Positions 1 to 10,988 are shown, numbered from the stretch's first letter. The stretch: DNA of 64,000 bases from Lacticaseibacillus pabuli (GCF_028736235.1 NZ_CP117884.1:2108001-2172000), one strand, 5' to 3'. Made by a program: numbers and translations. The notes: generated from the letters alone by a model not told the origin.

Positions 1-1107
1 GATTAAGTTAACTTCCTTATCAGGTGTGATCTGGGAGTAAACCTTGATAACCTGCAAGTCGATTGGGTCCTTCAATACAGCGTCGTCGTTTGGCTGGTAA
101 GTTACCGTCTTGAAGTCATCGCGGTCCAGGTATTCGCCCAGAGTATCCATGATTTCGCGGGTAATCTTTTCACCCTTCTTCACAATCACTTCACCAGTAT
201 CTGGGTCAGCGAGTGTTTCAGCAATGGTGAGGCCAAGCAAACGGTTCTTAAGTTGGAGTTTCTTGTTAACCTTGTAACGACCAACCTTGGCGAGGTCGTA
301 ACGCTTTGGATCAAAGAAACGCGCGTACAGCAAGGAACGGCTGGAATCAGCGGTCTTTGGTTCGCCAGGGCGTAGGCGTTCGTAGATATCCTTCAACGAT
401 TCGTCAGTGCGGGAATCATTGGTATCCTTGTAAACATCCTTTTCCAGAGTGTTCATCAAAGAATCGTTGTCACCGAACATGTCGATGATTTCCTGATCAG
501 AACCGAAACCAAGGGCACGAACAAGTTCGGTCATTGGAATCTTACGGGTCCGGTCAATACGAACGTAGGAAATATCCTTCGCGTCAGTTTCAAATTCGAG
601 CCATGCCCCACGGTTAGGAATGAATGTCGTTCCCCATGTGGTCCGGCTGTTCTTATCAACAGCACTGTTGAAGTAAATCCCAGGTGAACGAACAAGTTGT
701 GAAACGATAACTCGTTCCGCACCATTAATAATGAAAGTACCCTGTTCGGTCATCAGTGGGAAGTCACCAAAGAACACGTCCTGAGACTTGATTTCGCCAG
801 TTTCGTGGTTCGTCAAACGCAGTGTTACGTGTAATGGTGCGGAGTAGTTTGCGTCGTGCTGACGCGCTTCTTCCACTGTGTATTTTGGTTCAAGTAACTG
901 ATAGTCGACGTACTCAAGACTCAGGTTACCCTGGAAGTCCGTGATCGGCATGATATCGTCGAACATTTCCTTCAAGCCTTCGTCGAGGAACCACTGGTAA
1001 GAATTCGTCTGAATCTCAATCAAGTTTGGGAGATCCAGAACCTCCTTGATACGGGAGAAGGAACGTCGTGTGCGGTGTTTGCCGTAGTTGACTAAGTGTC
1101 CTGCCAA
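1..1107 (-). CDS. rpoB: RNA polymerase beta subunit, 5' part (partial)
   Basis: This is the N-terminal 369 codons of the beta subunit of RNA polymerase, running off the left edge of the window. The protein starts [20 protein letters not shown], the usual start of Firmicutes RpoB, and continues through the protrusion and lobe regions. The rifampicin-binding region lies beyond the fragment. The start codon is TTG at 1107-1105, placed 7 bases after an AGGGGTG ribosome-binding site; no ATG in a suitable position competes. Codon use is that of a highly expressed gene. It lies downstream of clpC but is separated from it by about 250 bases containing a strong stem-loop, so it is probably transcribed separately. 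Identity is certain; only the completeness is limited by the window. Confidence 0.97.
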   Translation of the reverse strand, partial: MAGHLVNYGKHRTRRSFSRIKEVLDLPNLIEIQTNSYQWFLDEGLKEMFDDIMPITDFQGNLSLEYVDYQLLEPKYTVEEARQHDANYSAPLHVTLRLTNHETGEIKSQDVFFGDFPLMTEQGTFIINGAERVIVSQLVRSPGIYFNSAVDKNSRTTWGTTFIPNRGAWLEFETDAKDISYVRIDRTRKIPMTELVRALGFGSDQEIIDMFGDNDSLMNTLEKDVYKDTNDSRTDESLKDIYERLRPGEPKTADSSRSLLYARFFDPKRYDLAKVGRYKVNKKLQLKNRLLGLTIAETLADPDTGEVIVKKGEKITREIMDTLGEYLDRDDFKTVTYQPNDDAVLKDPIDLQVIKVYSQITPDKEVNLI

Positions 1108-1357
1108 GTTATTCACCCCTCTAATAAAATGCAATCAACAGTTAAATTATGATATTGTCCGTGCATGTTACAGTTTGATTACAATTTGCATAATCAGTGC
1201 TTTTTGGGCAAAAGAAAAGCAAAAGTAGCACGTTCTAAATGCTGCTACTTTTGCTTTCTCTTCGCGCTGTCCATGGACAATAGATCATGGACTGCGCCTG
1301 ACTGTAACGATACACAACTGTGTGTAATCATATCAGCCTTTATTTAGTTTGTCAACG
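1108..1357 (-). terminator. clpC-rpoB spacer with 15-bp stem-loop (1216-1257)
   Basis: A perfect 15-bp inverted repeat (arms 1216-1230 and 1243-1257, 12-base loop) follows clpC. Read on the minus strand the descending arm runs into a T-rich tract, so it fits an intrinsic terminator for ctsR-clpC. The remaining 108 bases before rpoB would be its leader; I could not settle on a promoter there. A leader motif ahead of rpoB (Lacto-rpoB) is known from lactic acid bacteria, and this hairpin could alternatively belong to such a structure; I cannot confirm that by eye. Confidence 0.6.
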
Positions 1358-3850
1358 CTACGCCTTCGCACTACCAGCGAGCGGCCGTTCAGCCTTCGTC
1401 TCTGGGTGCTTGGTGTTGAAGGTCAGCTTACCCTTTTTGGCACCAATGGTAATGGTGTCACCAGGCTTAGCCTCACCGGAGAGTAGCAATTCGCTCAGCG
1501 GATCTTCGACGTTGCTCTGGATTGCACGACGCAGTGGCCGTGCCCCGTATTCTGGGTTGAAACCAGCCTTGGCAACGGCATCGATAGCCGCTGGGGTCAC
1601 CTTCACGTTCATGCCCTGTTCGCGGACACGGTCGAGCAGATTCTTGGCCATGATCTTCACAATCTGGCGCAGGTCATCCTTGCCCAGGCTGTGGAAGACA
1701 ATCGTGTCATCGATACGGTTCAGGAATTCAGGACGGAAGAAGCGCTTGGTCGAAGCCAAGATGCGGTCCTTCATCGCCTTGTATGAGTCGGCTGCATTTT
1801 CAGCGCCAAAGCCCACACTCTTTTCCTGATCCGCTGGGTTGGCACCCAGGTTCGACGTCATGATGAGGATCGTGTTACGGAAGTCAACGGAGCGACCCTT
1901 GGCATCCTTCAAGAACCCGTCATCGAGGACCTGTAGCAGCAAGTTGAAGACATCTGGGTGGGCCTTTTCAACTTCATCCAGGAGAACAACGGAGTATGGC
2001 TTGTTGCGTACCTGCTCGGTCAGCTGGCCACCTTCTTCGTAGCCAACGTAGCCAGGGGCGGCACCAACCAAACGGCTTGTGCTGAACTTTTCCATGTACT
2101 CGGACATGTCGACACGAATCATCGCGTCTTCACTGCCGAACATCGCATCAGCCAACGCCTTGGCCAGCTCCGTCTTCCCGACCCCAGTTGGCCCAAGGAA
2201 GAGGAAGGAACCGATTGGACGTGTTGGCGCCTTGAGTCCAGAACGGGCCCGGCGAATCGCACGGGCAACCGCAGTTGTGGCTTCGTCCTGGCCAACAACC
2301 CGCTTGTGCAGCTCGTCTTCCAGGTGCAGGAGCCGTTCGCTTTCCTTCTTGGTCATCTGCTGAACTGGGACACCAGTCCATTCGGCCACGACTTCAGCGA
2401 CGTCTTCATCCGTAACAACGACATCTTTGCGCACGCCGTTGTTTTCGTTGTCGTTCGCTGCGGCTTCAATTTTGTCGCGTAGCTTCTGTTCCTTCTTGCG
2501 TAAATCAGCGGCCTGCTCGAAGTCCTGCTTGGCAATGGCATCGTCCTTGTCCTCAGTTAATTTCTCGAGCTGAGTCGTCAACTTGTCGGCAGCGCTTGGT
2601 TTGTCACCAGCGTCCAGACGTACCTTCGCAGCAGATTCGTCCACCAGATCAATGGCCTTGTCGGGCAGGAAACGGGTTGTGATGTAGCGCGTTGAAAGTT
2701 CAACGGCGGCGTGCAGCGCAGCGTCGCTAATGGTGATGCCGTGGTGCTCTTCGTACTTCGGACGCAGACCACGCAGAATTTCTTCGGTCTGTTCCGGTGT
2801 CGGCTCGTCGACTTGCACGGTGGCAAAGCGGCGTTCCAAAGCGGCATCCTTTTCGATGTACTTCTGGTATTCATCCAGCGTGGTGGCACCGATCAACTGG
2901 AGCTCGCCACGTGCCAATGCTGGCTTAAGAATGTTGGAGGCGTCAATTGCACCTTCAGCGCCACCCGCACCAATCAGCGTGTGCAGTTCGTCAATGAAGA
3001 GGATGACATCCCCGTTTTTGTAAATTTCATCAATAATCTTTTTAAGACGGTCTTCAAACTCGCCACGGTACTTTGTTCCCGCGACCAGTGAGCCCATGTC
3101 GAGCATCATGACCCGCTTGGTACGCATCTCATCAGGCACCTTGCCCGCCACGATGCGTTCTGCAAAGCCTTCAGCAATCGCCGTTTTACCAACACCAGGT
3201 TCGCCGACCAGAACAGGATTGTTCTTGCTACGCCGGGCGAGAATCTGGGTCAAACGCCGAACTTCCTTGTCGCGGCCAACGACAGGGTCAATTGCACCGG
3301 AACGTGCCAATGCGGTCAGGTCACGGGCTAAGCCATCCAAGGTTGGGGTTGGTGCACCCTTTGTTGCCCGGGCTGGCTTCGACTTCATGCTGGCTTCAGA
3401 CACACCCAGCTTCTTGAGCACAAGCTGGCGGAGCCGCTTAGCAGTTAAGTTGAAACTCGTTGCCAAAATCCGGTTGGCGATGGTGTCTTCATCAGACAGC
3501 AGGCTCAGCAAAATGTGTTCGGTGCCAATCTTGCTAGCACCCAAACGCTTGGCTTCATCACCGGCACCGGCCAGAACTTCCTTGCCCTTTGGTGAGTACG
3601 GCAGGTAAGCATCCTTGCCCGTTGCACTGGAAGGCAGTGCACCGTAGCCCGTGTAGGTTTCGACGTCATCGTGAACAAGGGCCTCGGTCACCCCGAGCTG
3701 ACGCAAAGTCTTTCCGGCAATTCCCTCTTGTTCAATGGTCATGGCGAGAAGGAGGTGTTCAGTGCCGACTGCGTGGTGGTGAAACGCCTGCGCTTGTTTT
3801 TGTGCGATGAGTAACAGGTTCTTTGCACTTGAAGTAAATAAGTTATCCAT
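1358..3850 (-). CDS. clpC: ATP-dependent Clp protease ATP-binding subunit ClpC
   Basis: AAA+ unfoldase that feeds damaged or regulatory proteins to ClpP. The 830-residue length is normal. Domains in order: two Clp-N repeats (about 1-145), first AAA module with Walker A GEPGVGKT near residue 216, a UVR-type coiled segment near 440 ([12 protein letters not shown]), second AAA module with GPTGVGKTE near 565, and the C-terminal ClpB-D2 small domain. The UVR segment marks ClpC rather than ClpE or ClpB. ATG follows GGGAGG by 6 bases. It lies 62 bases downstream of ctsR and is almost certainly cotranscribed from the CtsR-controlled promoter at 4390-4416. The mcsA and mcsB genes that accompany ctsR-clpC in Bacillus are absent, as is usual in lactobacilli. 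Confidence 0.97.
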   Translation of the reverse strand: MDNLFTSSAKNLLLIAQKQAQAFHHHAVGTEHLLLAMTIEQEGIAGKTLRQLGVTEALVHDDVETYTGYGALPSSATGKDAYLPYSPKGKEVLAGAGDEAKRLGASKIGTEHILLSLLSDEDTIANRILATSFNLTAKRLRQLVLKKLGVSEASMKSKPARATKGAPTPTLDGLARDLTALARSGAIDPVVGRDKEVRRLTQILARRSKNNPVLVGEPGVGKTAIAEGFAERIVAGKVPDEMRTKRVMMLDMGSLVAGTKYRGEFEDRLKKIIDEIYKNGDVILFIDELHTLIGAGGAEGAIDASNILKPALARGELQLIGATTLDEYQKYIEKDAALERRFATVQVDEPTPEQTEEILRGLRPKYEEHHGITISDAALHAAVELSTRYITTRFLPDKAIDLVDESAAKVRLDAGDKPSAADKLTTQLEKLTEDKDDAIAKQDFEQAADLRKKEQKLRDKIEAAANDNENNGVRKDVVVTDEDVAEVVAEWTGVPVQQMTKKESERLLHLEDELHKRVVGQDEATTAVARAIRRARSGLKAPTRPIGSFLFLGPTGVGKTELAKALADAMFGSEDAMIRVDMSEYMEKFSTSRLVGAAPGYVGYEEGGQLTEQVRNKPYSVVLLDEVEKAHPDVFNLLLQVLDDGFLKDAKGRSVDFRNTILIMTSNLGANPADQEKSVGFGAENAADSYKAMKDRILASTKRFFRPEFLNRIDDTIVFHSLGKDDLRQIVKIMAKNLLDRVREQGMNVKVTPAAIDAVAKAGFNPEYGARPLRRAIQSNVEDPLSELLLSGEAKPGDTITIGAKKGKLTFNTKHPETKAERPLAGSAKA

Positions 3851-3912
3851 ACTTAGCCTCCCATTTCGTGACGATAGATATTAGGGCCTATCTATACTTG
3901 GAGCAGATTCTA

Positions 3913-4377
3913 CTACTCGTAACGCAGACTGTCGAGGAATCCGATAAAAATTCGTGACCGCAGCATTTCTTCGAGGCGCGAATCGGCAACGCCCAAGGTG
4001 CGGTGGCTCATTGTCGCGAGCATTGCGTTCCCAGTTTGCTGACTAATCACCTGCGCATCAAACAACTGCTGCGTCATGACCTGTGCGTCGCGTTCCCGCA
4101 AACGTGCCGGAACGTTCGCGCGCATCAGGGCCAACGAGGACTCATCATCGCGCAATTGTGCTTTGACGATGCGAATGTAGCCGCCACCGCCACGCTTGCT
4201 TTCGACCACGTAGCCCCGCTGTGGGGTAAACCGGGTCTTGATCACGTAATTTATCTGAGACGGCACACAGTTAAACCGATCCGCAATTTCTGCACGCCGA
4301 ATTTCAATCTGCTGTTGCTGCGCCAGAATCGCCTTCAGATAGGACTCAATGGTATCTGACATGTTTTGTGATTGCAC
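3913..4377 (-). CDS. ctsR: Class III heat-shock repressor CtsR
   Basis: CtsR is a winged helix-turn-helix repressor of clp genes that senses heat and protein misfolding. The 154-residue protein opens MQSQNMSDTIESYLKAIL and contains the glycine-rich wing KRGGGGYIRI near residue 65, which inserts in the DNA minor groove and is the thermosensor in the family. The start is GTG at 4377 after a GGAGGG site; the internal ATG at codon 6 lies too far from it. Its own promoter carries a canonical CtsR operator, so it is autoregulated. clpC follows after 62 bases. Identity rests on the conserved N-terminus, the wing and the operon partner. Confidence 0.96.
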   Translation of the reverse strand: MQSQNMSDTIESYLKAILAQQQQIEIRRAEIADRFNCVPSQINYVIKTRFTPQRGYVVESKRGGGGYIRIVKAQLRDDESSLALMRANVPARLRERDAQVMTQQLFDAQVISQQTGNAMLATMSHRTLGVADSRLEEMLRSRIFIGFLDSLRYE

Positions 4378-4389
4378 CGTGGTCCCTCC

Positions 4390-4416
4390 TTTGACTAACT
4401 TTGACTTTCATTATAC
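4390..4416 (-). promoter_or_regulatory. CtsR operator and ctsR-clpC promoter -10
   Basis: Read on the minus strand, two direct heptamers AGTCAAA are separated by GTT (4406-4390), matching the known CtsR operator of tandem RGTCAAA with a 3-base spacer. A TATAAT -10 box lies immediately upstream (4415-4410), so the operator covers the expected transcription start and runs up to the ribosome-binding site. A bound repressor would block initiation of ctsR-clpC. I see no good -35 box. Confidence 0.9.
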
Positions 4417-4501
4417 CGTGTTTTTCTTAAAATACCAGAAAGCACGATGCGGACAAGGCACAGGCATTGTCCTGACGCCGCTCGCGTAGTTTCAGGCAAC
4501 G

Positions 4502-4566
4502 AAAAAAGAAAGCCATCAACGGCTTTCTTTCTATATAAAGTATAAAAGCCCGCATCCGCGAGCTTT
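4502..4566 (-). terminator. Tandem stem-loops terminating veg
   Basis: Two hairpins follow the veg stop codon on the minus strand. The first (4545-4566) has a 9-bp stem including one G-U pair. The second (arms 4505-4514 and 4521-4530) has a 10-bp stem and is followed by a run of six T residues, a classical intrinsic terminator. On the plus strand the second hairpin has a poorer tail. Confidence 0.8.
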
Positions 4567-4576
4567 GCTTTTTAAA

Positions 4577-4828
4577 TTACGAAACCTGAGCTTCGTCTTC
4601 AAACTTAACTTCGATAGACTTTGTAAGCAGGTCAGCGTAGCTGTATGATACCCGCTCAAAAGCATTTTCCTTCTGGTCTAGTTCAACCACAAAGATAGCT
4701 GGGAAAGTTTCGCGAAGGACGCCGTTGCGGCGGATGACCTTTTTACGACCAGCTTGTGCGACGACTTCAATCTTTTCACCAATCTTCGTGTCGAGTTGGT
4801 GCTTGATACTTGCTAATGTAATCGGCAT
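4577..4828 (-). CDS. veg: Veg family protein
   Basis: A small 83-residue basic protein, MPITLASIKHQL onward, matching the Veg family (DUF1021) found next to ksgA throughout Firmicutes. In Bacillus subtilis Veg is very abundant and has been linked to biofilm gene expression; its biochemical role is not settled. The predicted SH3-like beta-strand region includes GEKIEVVAQAGRKKVIRRNGVL. It has its own strong promoter (4880-4908) and ends in two terminators, so it is a single-gene unit. Length and gene neighbourhood both agree with the family. Confidence 0.93.
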   Translation of the reverse strand: MPITLASIKHQLDTKIGEKIEVVAQAGRKKVIRRNGVLRETFPAIFVVELDQKENAFERVSYSYADLLTKSIEVKFEDEAQVS

Positions 4829-4879
4829 CTACTTCACCCCTTATGCACTGTATTTTAGCACATCAAGAGGCGAATTGCA

Positions 4880-4908
4880 ATTATACCACTATGAGTCAAA
4901 TGCGACAA
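4880..4908 (-). promoter_or_regulatory. veg promoter
   Basis: On the minus strand TTGTCG (4908-4903) and TATAAT (4885-4880) are separated by exactly 17 bases. The spacing and the perfect -10 box suggest a strong sigma-A promoter, in keeping with the known high expression of veg genes. Confidence 0.8.
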
Positions 4909-4963
4909 GCGCAAACGTGCAATGTCATGCAATTGGAAGGGCTTTTAAAAAATACGTAAGTTA

Positions 4964-5854
4964 TCATTTCAACCCGACTGCGGCCAAATTCTTTTGCAAA
5001 TCGGCAAATTGCTGAATCGTCAACGTCTCTGCCCGGACGGATGGCGCAATGTTGGCCGCTTCTAAAGCCTGTGTTATCAAGGCCTTGGCGTCTGGTGCTT
5101 TGCCGTACAAACGCTGCAAATTATTCCACAACGTTTTGCGACGTGCGGCGAAGCTCCCCTTCACGAGTTTGGTAAAGGCCTCATGATCCTCGACCTCGGC
5201 CAGCGGTTCAGCTCGCTTGCTCAGCACCACAATCGCAGAGTCAACATTGGGTGCCGGCACAAAGGAATTGCGGTTAACGGTAAAAGCCAGCTCAACGTTC
5301 ATGTTCAGCTGCACCGCAATCGACAGGCTACCGTAGTCCTTTGTGCTCGGACGAGCGGTCAGGCGACTCGCCACTTCCTTTTGCATCATGACGGTGATGC
5401 CCGCGATGTCGATGGGGGCGTTGAGTAGATGCATCAAAATCGGGGTCGTGATGTAGTAAGGCAAGTTGGCAACAACCTTCACCTGATGTTGACCATCAAA
5501 GTGTTCCGCAATCATTGCGGGCAAGTCTGCCTGCAGCACATCCTGGTTAACGACCTCAACGTTGTGGTATGGCGCCATCGTTTGCGCCAGCACAGGCAAC
5601 AAGTTGCCATCGATTTCCAGTGCCAGGACTTGGTGCGCGCTGACGGCAAGAAATTCTGTCAACGCCCCAATCCCGGGGCCAATTTCGATGACATCATCGT
5701 CTGGGCCAACCCCACCGGCCGCCACGATTCGTTTGAGCACGTCCGTGTTGGTCAGAAAGTTTTGCCCAAATTGCTTTTTAGTTCGAAAACCGAATTCTTC
5801 CATAATGGCACGTGTGCGTGCTGGAGAAGCGATTGGTGGTAAAGTGTTCGTCAT
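4964..5854 (-). CDS. rsmA: 16S rRNA adenine(1518/1519) dimethyltransferase KsgA
   Basis: KsgA dimethylates two adjacent adenosines in the 3' terminal hairpin of 16S rRNA late in 30S assembly, using SAM; loss gives kasugamycin resistance. The 296-residue protein has the SAM-binding motif EIGPGIGALTEFL near residue 57 and the catalytic NLPYYITTPI motif near 130. The ATG overlaps the rnmV stop codon (ATGA), and its ribosome-binding site GAGGA lies inside rnmV, indicating translational coupling. The rnmV-ksgA-veg order is the standard Firmicutes arrangement. Identity is certain. Confidence 0.97.
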   Translation of the reverse strand: MTNTLPPIASPARTRAIMEEFGFRTKKQFGQNFLTNTDVLKRIVAAGGVGPDDDVIEIGPGIGALTEFLAVSAHQVLALEIDGNLLPVLAQTMAPYHNVEVVNQDVLQADLPAMIAEHFDGQHQVKVVANLPYYITTPILMHLLNAPIDIAGITVMMQKEVASRLTARPSTKDYGSLSIAVQLNMNVELAFTVNRNSFVPAPNVDSAIVVLSKRAEPLAEVEDHEAFTKLVKGSFAARRKTLWNNLQRLYGKAPDAKALITQALEAANIAPSVRAETLTIQQFADLQKNLAAVGLK

Positions 5855-6417
5855 TTTTTATCCTCATTGTTAATCTGCTGCAGTGCCTGGGCAAACGCCT
5901 CAGGACTGATGCGGAACTCTTGCAAGCGCCGGAGCAATTGTTTACCGTTCGCGTAGCCGATGCCCAAGAGATCACCCAACTGTTCACGGCGGCGTTTGGC
6001 ACCCAGGCCACCCGCCAGACCAGCAACACTCAGGTCACTCTGGGAGATTTGCTGCGGGGCGTCCGCCGCCGGAGTCGCAACGCTGTGCAGTGCGGCCAAA
6101 AGGGCATCACGCTGGGCATGTTCTACACCTAATGAACCGCCAGATTTAGTTGGCACTGCATCTGCACGTGGCAAGAAGGCGTGTGCGGCATCCGGCACAG
6201 CAGCCCGGATGATGTTGCGAATGCGCTGGCCTTGGAAGTCGGGATCCGTGAGCACAATCACGCCGCGCGTTTTTTGAGCTAATTTGATCTTAGCTATCGT
6301 CGCATCGGAAATGGCACTCCCACCCGTTTCAATGGTATCGACGTCGCCAACGAGCGCGCGGAGACGTTTGGTATCATCGCGTCCTTCGACGACGATAATT
6401 TGTTTAAACTCAGTCAT
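5851..6417 (-). CDS. rnmV: Ribonuclease M5 (TOPRIM nuclease)
   Basis: RNase M5 matures the ends of 5S rRNA precursors. The 188-residue protein begins MTEFKQIIVVEGRDDTKRLR, in which VEGRDD is the TOPRIM motif containing the metal-binding glutamate; LTDPDFQGQRIR supplies the second DxD-like acidic motif. A longer frame runs upstream, but the start at 6417 is preferred because it follows GGCGGAG and matches the family's start. It overlaps the tatD stop by 8 bases and the ksgA start by 4, so tatD-rnmV-ksgA form a tightly coupled operon. Confidence 0.94.
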   Translation of the reverse strand: MTEFKQIIVVEGRDDTKRLRALVGDVDTIETGGSAISDATIAKIKLAQKTRGVIVLTDPDFQGQRIRNIIRAAVPDAAHAFLPRADAVPTKSGGSLGVEHAQRDALLAALHSVATPAADAPQQISQSDLSVAGLAGGLGAKRRREQLGDLLGIGYANGKQLLRRLQEFRISPEAFAQALQQINNEDKK

Positions 6418-7192
6418 CTTGCTCCGCCAGTCTGAAAATACGATGGGCATTCGCGTGAGTGAGTGCCGCAATATTCTCAAGGGTATCCCCACGCCACTTG
6501 GCAACCGCCTCAGCGACGAAGCGGGTGTAGCCAGGCTGATTTTGCTGGCCGCGGTGTGGTTCTGGGGTCAGGTATGGAGCGTCCGTTTCAACAAGCAACC
6601 GATCCTCAGGCACCACCTGAACGGACTCGTGCTCCTCGGGCGCGTTTTTAAAGCTGACAATTCCCGAGTAAGAAATGTACATGCCCAAATCCAGGAACTT
6701 CTTGGCCCACTCTGCGTTACCTGTGAAGCTATGCATGATGCCGCCAAACTGACGAATCTTGCTCTCACTCAGCAGTTTGTAGGTGTCCTCGAAAGCGTCC
6801 CGGCTATGAACTGAAACGGGAATGTTCAAGTCCGCCGCGATGTCGAGCTGGCGGGCAAACACGCGCCGCTGATCCTCGCGTGGTGAGGTGTCCCAGTGGT
6901 AATCGAGGCCAATTTCACCTAAAGCAACGGTCTTTGGGGTCTCCAGTTGTTCCAAGAGCACCCGCTCGGCCTCGGGAGTGTAGTCCTTTGCAGATTCCGG
7001 ATGCCAACCAACGATGGCGTATAGGTTTGGAAACTGAGCGGCCAGACGCATGGCGCCGGCGTTCAGTTCGGTATCAGAACCGACGATGGCCATCTCGGTG
7101 ACGTCCAGTTCGGCGGCGCGACGGACAAAATCTGCTTCATGGCCGGCGTATGGGGTGTCATTGAGGTGGGTGTGGGTATCGAAAATCTGCAT
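6410..7192 (-). CDS. tatD: TatD family metal-dependent hydrolase
   Basis: A 260-residue TIM-barrel metallo-hydrolase of the TatD DNase family. Metal ligands are recognisable: H7 and H9 in FDTHTHL, the glutamate of GEIGLDYHWD, the histidines of SVHSRDA and HSFTG, and the aspartate of VETDAPYL. Family members act as 3'-5' exonucleases or D-aminoacyl-tRNA deacylase-like enzymes; the exact substrate here is not shown by sequence. ATG follows AAAGGA. It is the first gene of tatD-rnmV-ksgA, a context shared with Bacillus. Confidence 0.93.
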   Translation of the reverse strand: MQIFDTHTHLNDTPYAGHEADFVRRAAELDVTEMAIVGSDTELNAGAMRLAAQFPNLYAIVGWHPESAKDYTPEAERVLLEQLETPKTVALGEIGLDYHWDTSPREDQRRVFARQLDIAADLNIPVSVHSRDAFEDTYKLLSESKIRQFGGIMHSFTGNAEWAKKFLDLGMYISYSGIVSFKNAPEEHESVQVVPEDRLLVETDAPYLTPEPHRGQQNQPGYTRFVAEAVAKWRGDTLENIAALTHANAHRIFRLAEQDD

Positions 7193-7300
7193 AGTGATGG
7201 GTCCTTTCCGAATTTTTCTATTTACCAGTATAACCCAAGCCTAGACTCGGTGCGGTTTCATTTGCGTGTCGTCTTGTGGTTGCGCGAGCGTGGCGGTGAC
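7193..7300. other. Spacer upstream of tatD
   Basis: This stretch holds the tatD ribosome-binding site. On the minus strand it also has a TATACT box that could be the -10 of the tatD operon, without a convincing -35. Nothing else is recognisable before the structured element that follows. Confidence 0.35.
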
Positions 7301-7525
7301 TGGCTGTGCCTGGCGGGCGGTATTGGTGTTCCGGGGAGGGGGACATGGACGTGCGGACGCTTCGGAGATTTTGAGCAAAACCCGCTCAAAATGCTCCTCT
7401 CGCTATTTTTGAAGCCGAAATTCACGTCTTCAAAAATCCGGTAATGATGGCGAGGACCACCATCATTACTTTCACGTCCATGTCCCCCTCCCCTCCACAC
7501 CAACACCACCCACCAGGCACGGCCA
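7301..7525 (-). repeat. Four-way-junction intergenic element, copy 1
   Basis: This 225-bp element reads in the conserved orientation on the minus strand. The outer arms 7301-7353 and 7473-7525 pair over 53 positions: 46 Watson-Crick pairs, 4 single mismatches (3 of them G-T) and one 3x3 internal loop of GGA facing GGA, 21 bp from the junction. Inside are hairpin A (7441-7469, 10 bp, loop starting TGGTCC), hairpin B (7405-7437, 10 bp) and hairpin C (7365-7396, about 9 bp). Junction strands on the minus strand are CGG between A and B, AGCGAGAG between B and C, and CGAAGCGTCCG after C. All stems differ in sequence from copies 2 and 3, but architecture and junction strands match. No coding potential is evident. 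Confidence 0.85.
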
Positions 7526-7788
7526 CTAGGGGACTATCACAACCATGGTATCACCACCTTCAGACAAAACTGAGCACGTTTCGCTGATGTTAGAATTCTC
7601 ATGCATCGCGGAACTAGAACTACCCTTCATTGGAATATGAGCCGCAGAAACTAATCCCGCTGAATCAGAGTTCAGTACACAAAATGGCAAAGTAAGTATC
7701 CGTTGTAGGAGAATGTTTCTGAGCCACCTCATGCTGGTCAAGTTCCGCAGCCTTGTAAATATTCAGGATAGTCAATTCGGAAATGTGA
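7526..7788. other. Segment between two inverted structured elements; possible gene remnant
   Basis: This 263-base segment lies between copies 1 and 2 of the structured element, which face opposite ways. No intact gene is present. Read on the minus strand, one frame (about 7770-7665) gives a protein-like stretch, ILNIYKAAELDQHEVAQKHS, that soon meets a stop; another frame (7741-7526) continues with a 71-codon open frame lacking a good ribosome-binding site. This could be a frameshifted remnant of a lost gene, but I cannot name it, and chance is not excluded. Confidence 0.3.
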
Positions 7789-8010
7789 GGGCGTTGCGGC
7801 GGTTTGGGGCACGGAGAAAGGAAGTTTCTGGCGTGAAGGTGTTGTTAGTCCGCTTGCGGGCTTACAACACGGGAAAATCAGAGACTTGGGTGGGTTTCCC
7901 AAGTCTCTGATTTTAGCGAGAATAATTTTTCAGTGATTTTCTGAAAAATTATGAAGCGTCCCCACGCCAGAAAGCTTCCTTTCGTAGTGCGCCAAACCGC
8001 CGCAACGCCC
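7789..8010 (+). repeat. Four-way-junction intergenic element, copy 2
   Basis: A 222-bp element on the plus strand. Outer arms 7789-7835 and 7963-8010 form 43 Watson-Crick pairs interrupted by one G-G mismatch, one 3x3 loop (GGA facing GTA) and one bulge. The junction carries hairpin A (7839-7870, 7 bp, loop opening TAGTCC), hairpin B (7874-7914, perfect 17 bp) and hairpin C (7924-7950, perfect 10 bp). Junction strands are GGG, AGCGAGAAT (7915-7923) and ATGAAGCGTCCC (7951-7962). It lies just beyond the metG terminator, outside any obvious transcript, and has no coding frame. It shares architecture and single-stranded motifs with copies 1 and 3, although the stems themselves differ. Confidence 0.88.
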
Positions 8011-8023
8011 GCCGCCCCACGAG

Positions 8024-8053
8024 CAAAAAAAGAAGCCGCATCTCTGCGACTTC
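8024..8053 (-). terminator. metG terminator
   Basis: On the minus strand a 9-bp stem (arms 8053-8045 and 8040-8032, one G-U pair, 4-base loop) is followed by seven T residues. It lies just after the metG stop codon. Confidence 0.88.
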
Positions 8054-8062
8054 TCCAAAATA

Positions 8063-10099
<2,037 letters not shown>

Positions 10100-10128
10100 T
10101 CAGTCAATAGATAAATAGAGTATAGCAC

Positions 10129-10161
10129 AAGCGCATCTGCCGCTAAGGGTCAGATGCGCTT
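10129..10161 (-). terminator. Stem-loop between DUF72 gene and metG
   Basis: An 11-bp perfect inverted repeat (10129-10139 and 10151-10161) lies downstream of the DUF72 gene. Neither strand has a strong T tract, so it is a weak terminator or processing hairpin. A TATACT sequence next to it on the minus strand may be the metG -10 box. Confidence 0.5.
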
Positions 10162-10184
10162 CTTGGAAATATTTGTTCACCTGT

Positions 10185-10988
10185 TTAAAACAAGCTCATT
10201 TGCTTTGGTGCCAGCCCGTTAAACTCAACACCGAGAAGCTCCTGCAGCCGCTGTGCATTGCGTGCCGCCGCGTGCCCGGCGTTGTTGTTAAAAATGTAGC
10301 AGACATTCTGCGCCACACCCGCACACGCCGTCGCGATTTCGCGGAGCTCGTCGTCTGAGTAATCGTAGTTTGTGCGCTCGCTGCGTTCGCCACTGGCCCA
10401 GCCGGCACGATTGCGGCCGTGCAGGCGGACGAATAAGGTGTCGCCAAAAGTTTCGGGTACCAGTGGGATACTCCCGCCAGTCGTTTGCGGTTCATCAACT
10501 GCGACATTGCTCATCCGCGAATCGGCCAACAGCTCGAGCGTGCTGTCGCGCATCCCCGTCTCGAACCAGCTTGGATTACGGAATTCGACCGCAATTGGCA
10601 GGGTCGGCATGAGCTCCCGTATCCAGGCGAGGTAGCGGACGTTCCGCGCCGTGGCGCCAAAACGCGGTGGAAACTGAAAGAGGATGGTTGCCAACTGCTC
10701 AGTTTCAATCAGGGGCGCGATGCTATCGGCAAAAAGGGCAAACTCCTGAATCAGGGTGGCGCGATCCGCAGTTTGGTGCTGGGTCATCAGGTTCGTCGCC
10801 TTGATGATAAAGCGAAAACCCTCGGGGACTAGGCCGCGCCAACCAATCATCACAGACTGCTTGCGAATCCCGTACGCCGTCGAATCAACTTCGACAACCG
10901 GAAACGTCTGTGCATACTCGGCAAGGCCGCCGCGTGGGCTCAAAATATCTGGATGATCCGTGAAGCCACTCACACCAATCTCAATCAT
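10185..10988 (-). CDS. DUF72 (YecE-like) TIM-barrel protein
   Basis: A 267-residue protein of the DUF72/YecE family, a TIM-barrel group of unknown biochemical function found widely in bacteria and archaea. Typical features are the start MIEIGVSGFTDHPD, FRFIIKATNLMT (family K-x-P/T region), IAVEFRNPSW near the middle and VRLHGRNRAGW towards the end. An upstream in-frame ATG exists at 11012, but the start at 10988 has the GGGGG site 8 bases ahead and matches the family's beginning. It overlaps the upstream Nudix gene by 8 bases, so the two are translationally coupled. No catalytic role can be inferred. Confidence 0.88.
   Translation of the reverse strand: MIEIGVSGFTDHPDILSPRGGLAEYAQTFPVVEVDSTAYGIRKQSVMIGWRGLVPEGFRFIIKATNLMTQHQTADRATLIQEFALFADSIAPLIETEQLATILFQFPPRFGATARNVRYLAWIRELMPTLPIAVEFRNPSWFETGMRDSTLELLADSRMSNVAVDEPQTTGGSIPLVPETFGDTLFVRLHGRNRAGWASGERSERTNYDYSDDELREIATACAGVAQNVCYIFNNNAGHAAARNAQRLQELLGVEFNGLAPKQMSLF

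Noticed and set aside
1320..3810. Several long open frames on the plus strand opposite clpC
   Set aside because: They are antisense shadows of a well-conserved gene with strong codon bias, have no ribosome-binding sites, and encode no recognisable motifs.
7258..7509. An 83-codon minus-strand frame over the first structured element
   Set aside because: It is made of the two arms of the long inverted repeat, is rich in Gly/Pro/Arg, and has no start signal; the region is explained by the repeat.
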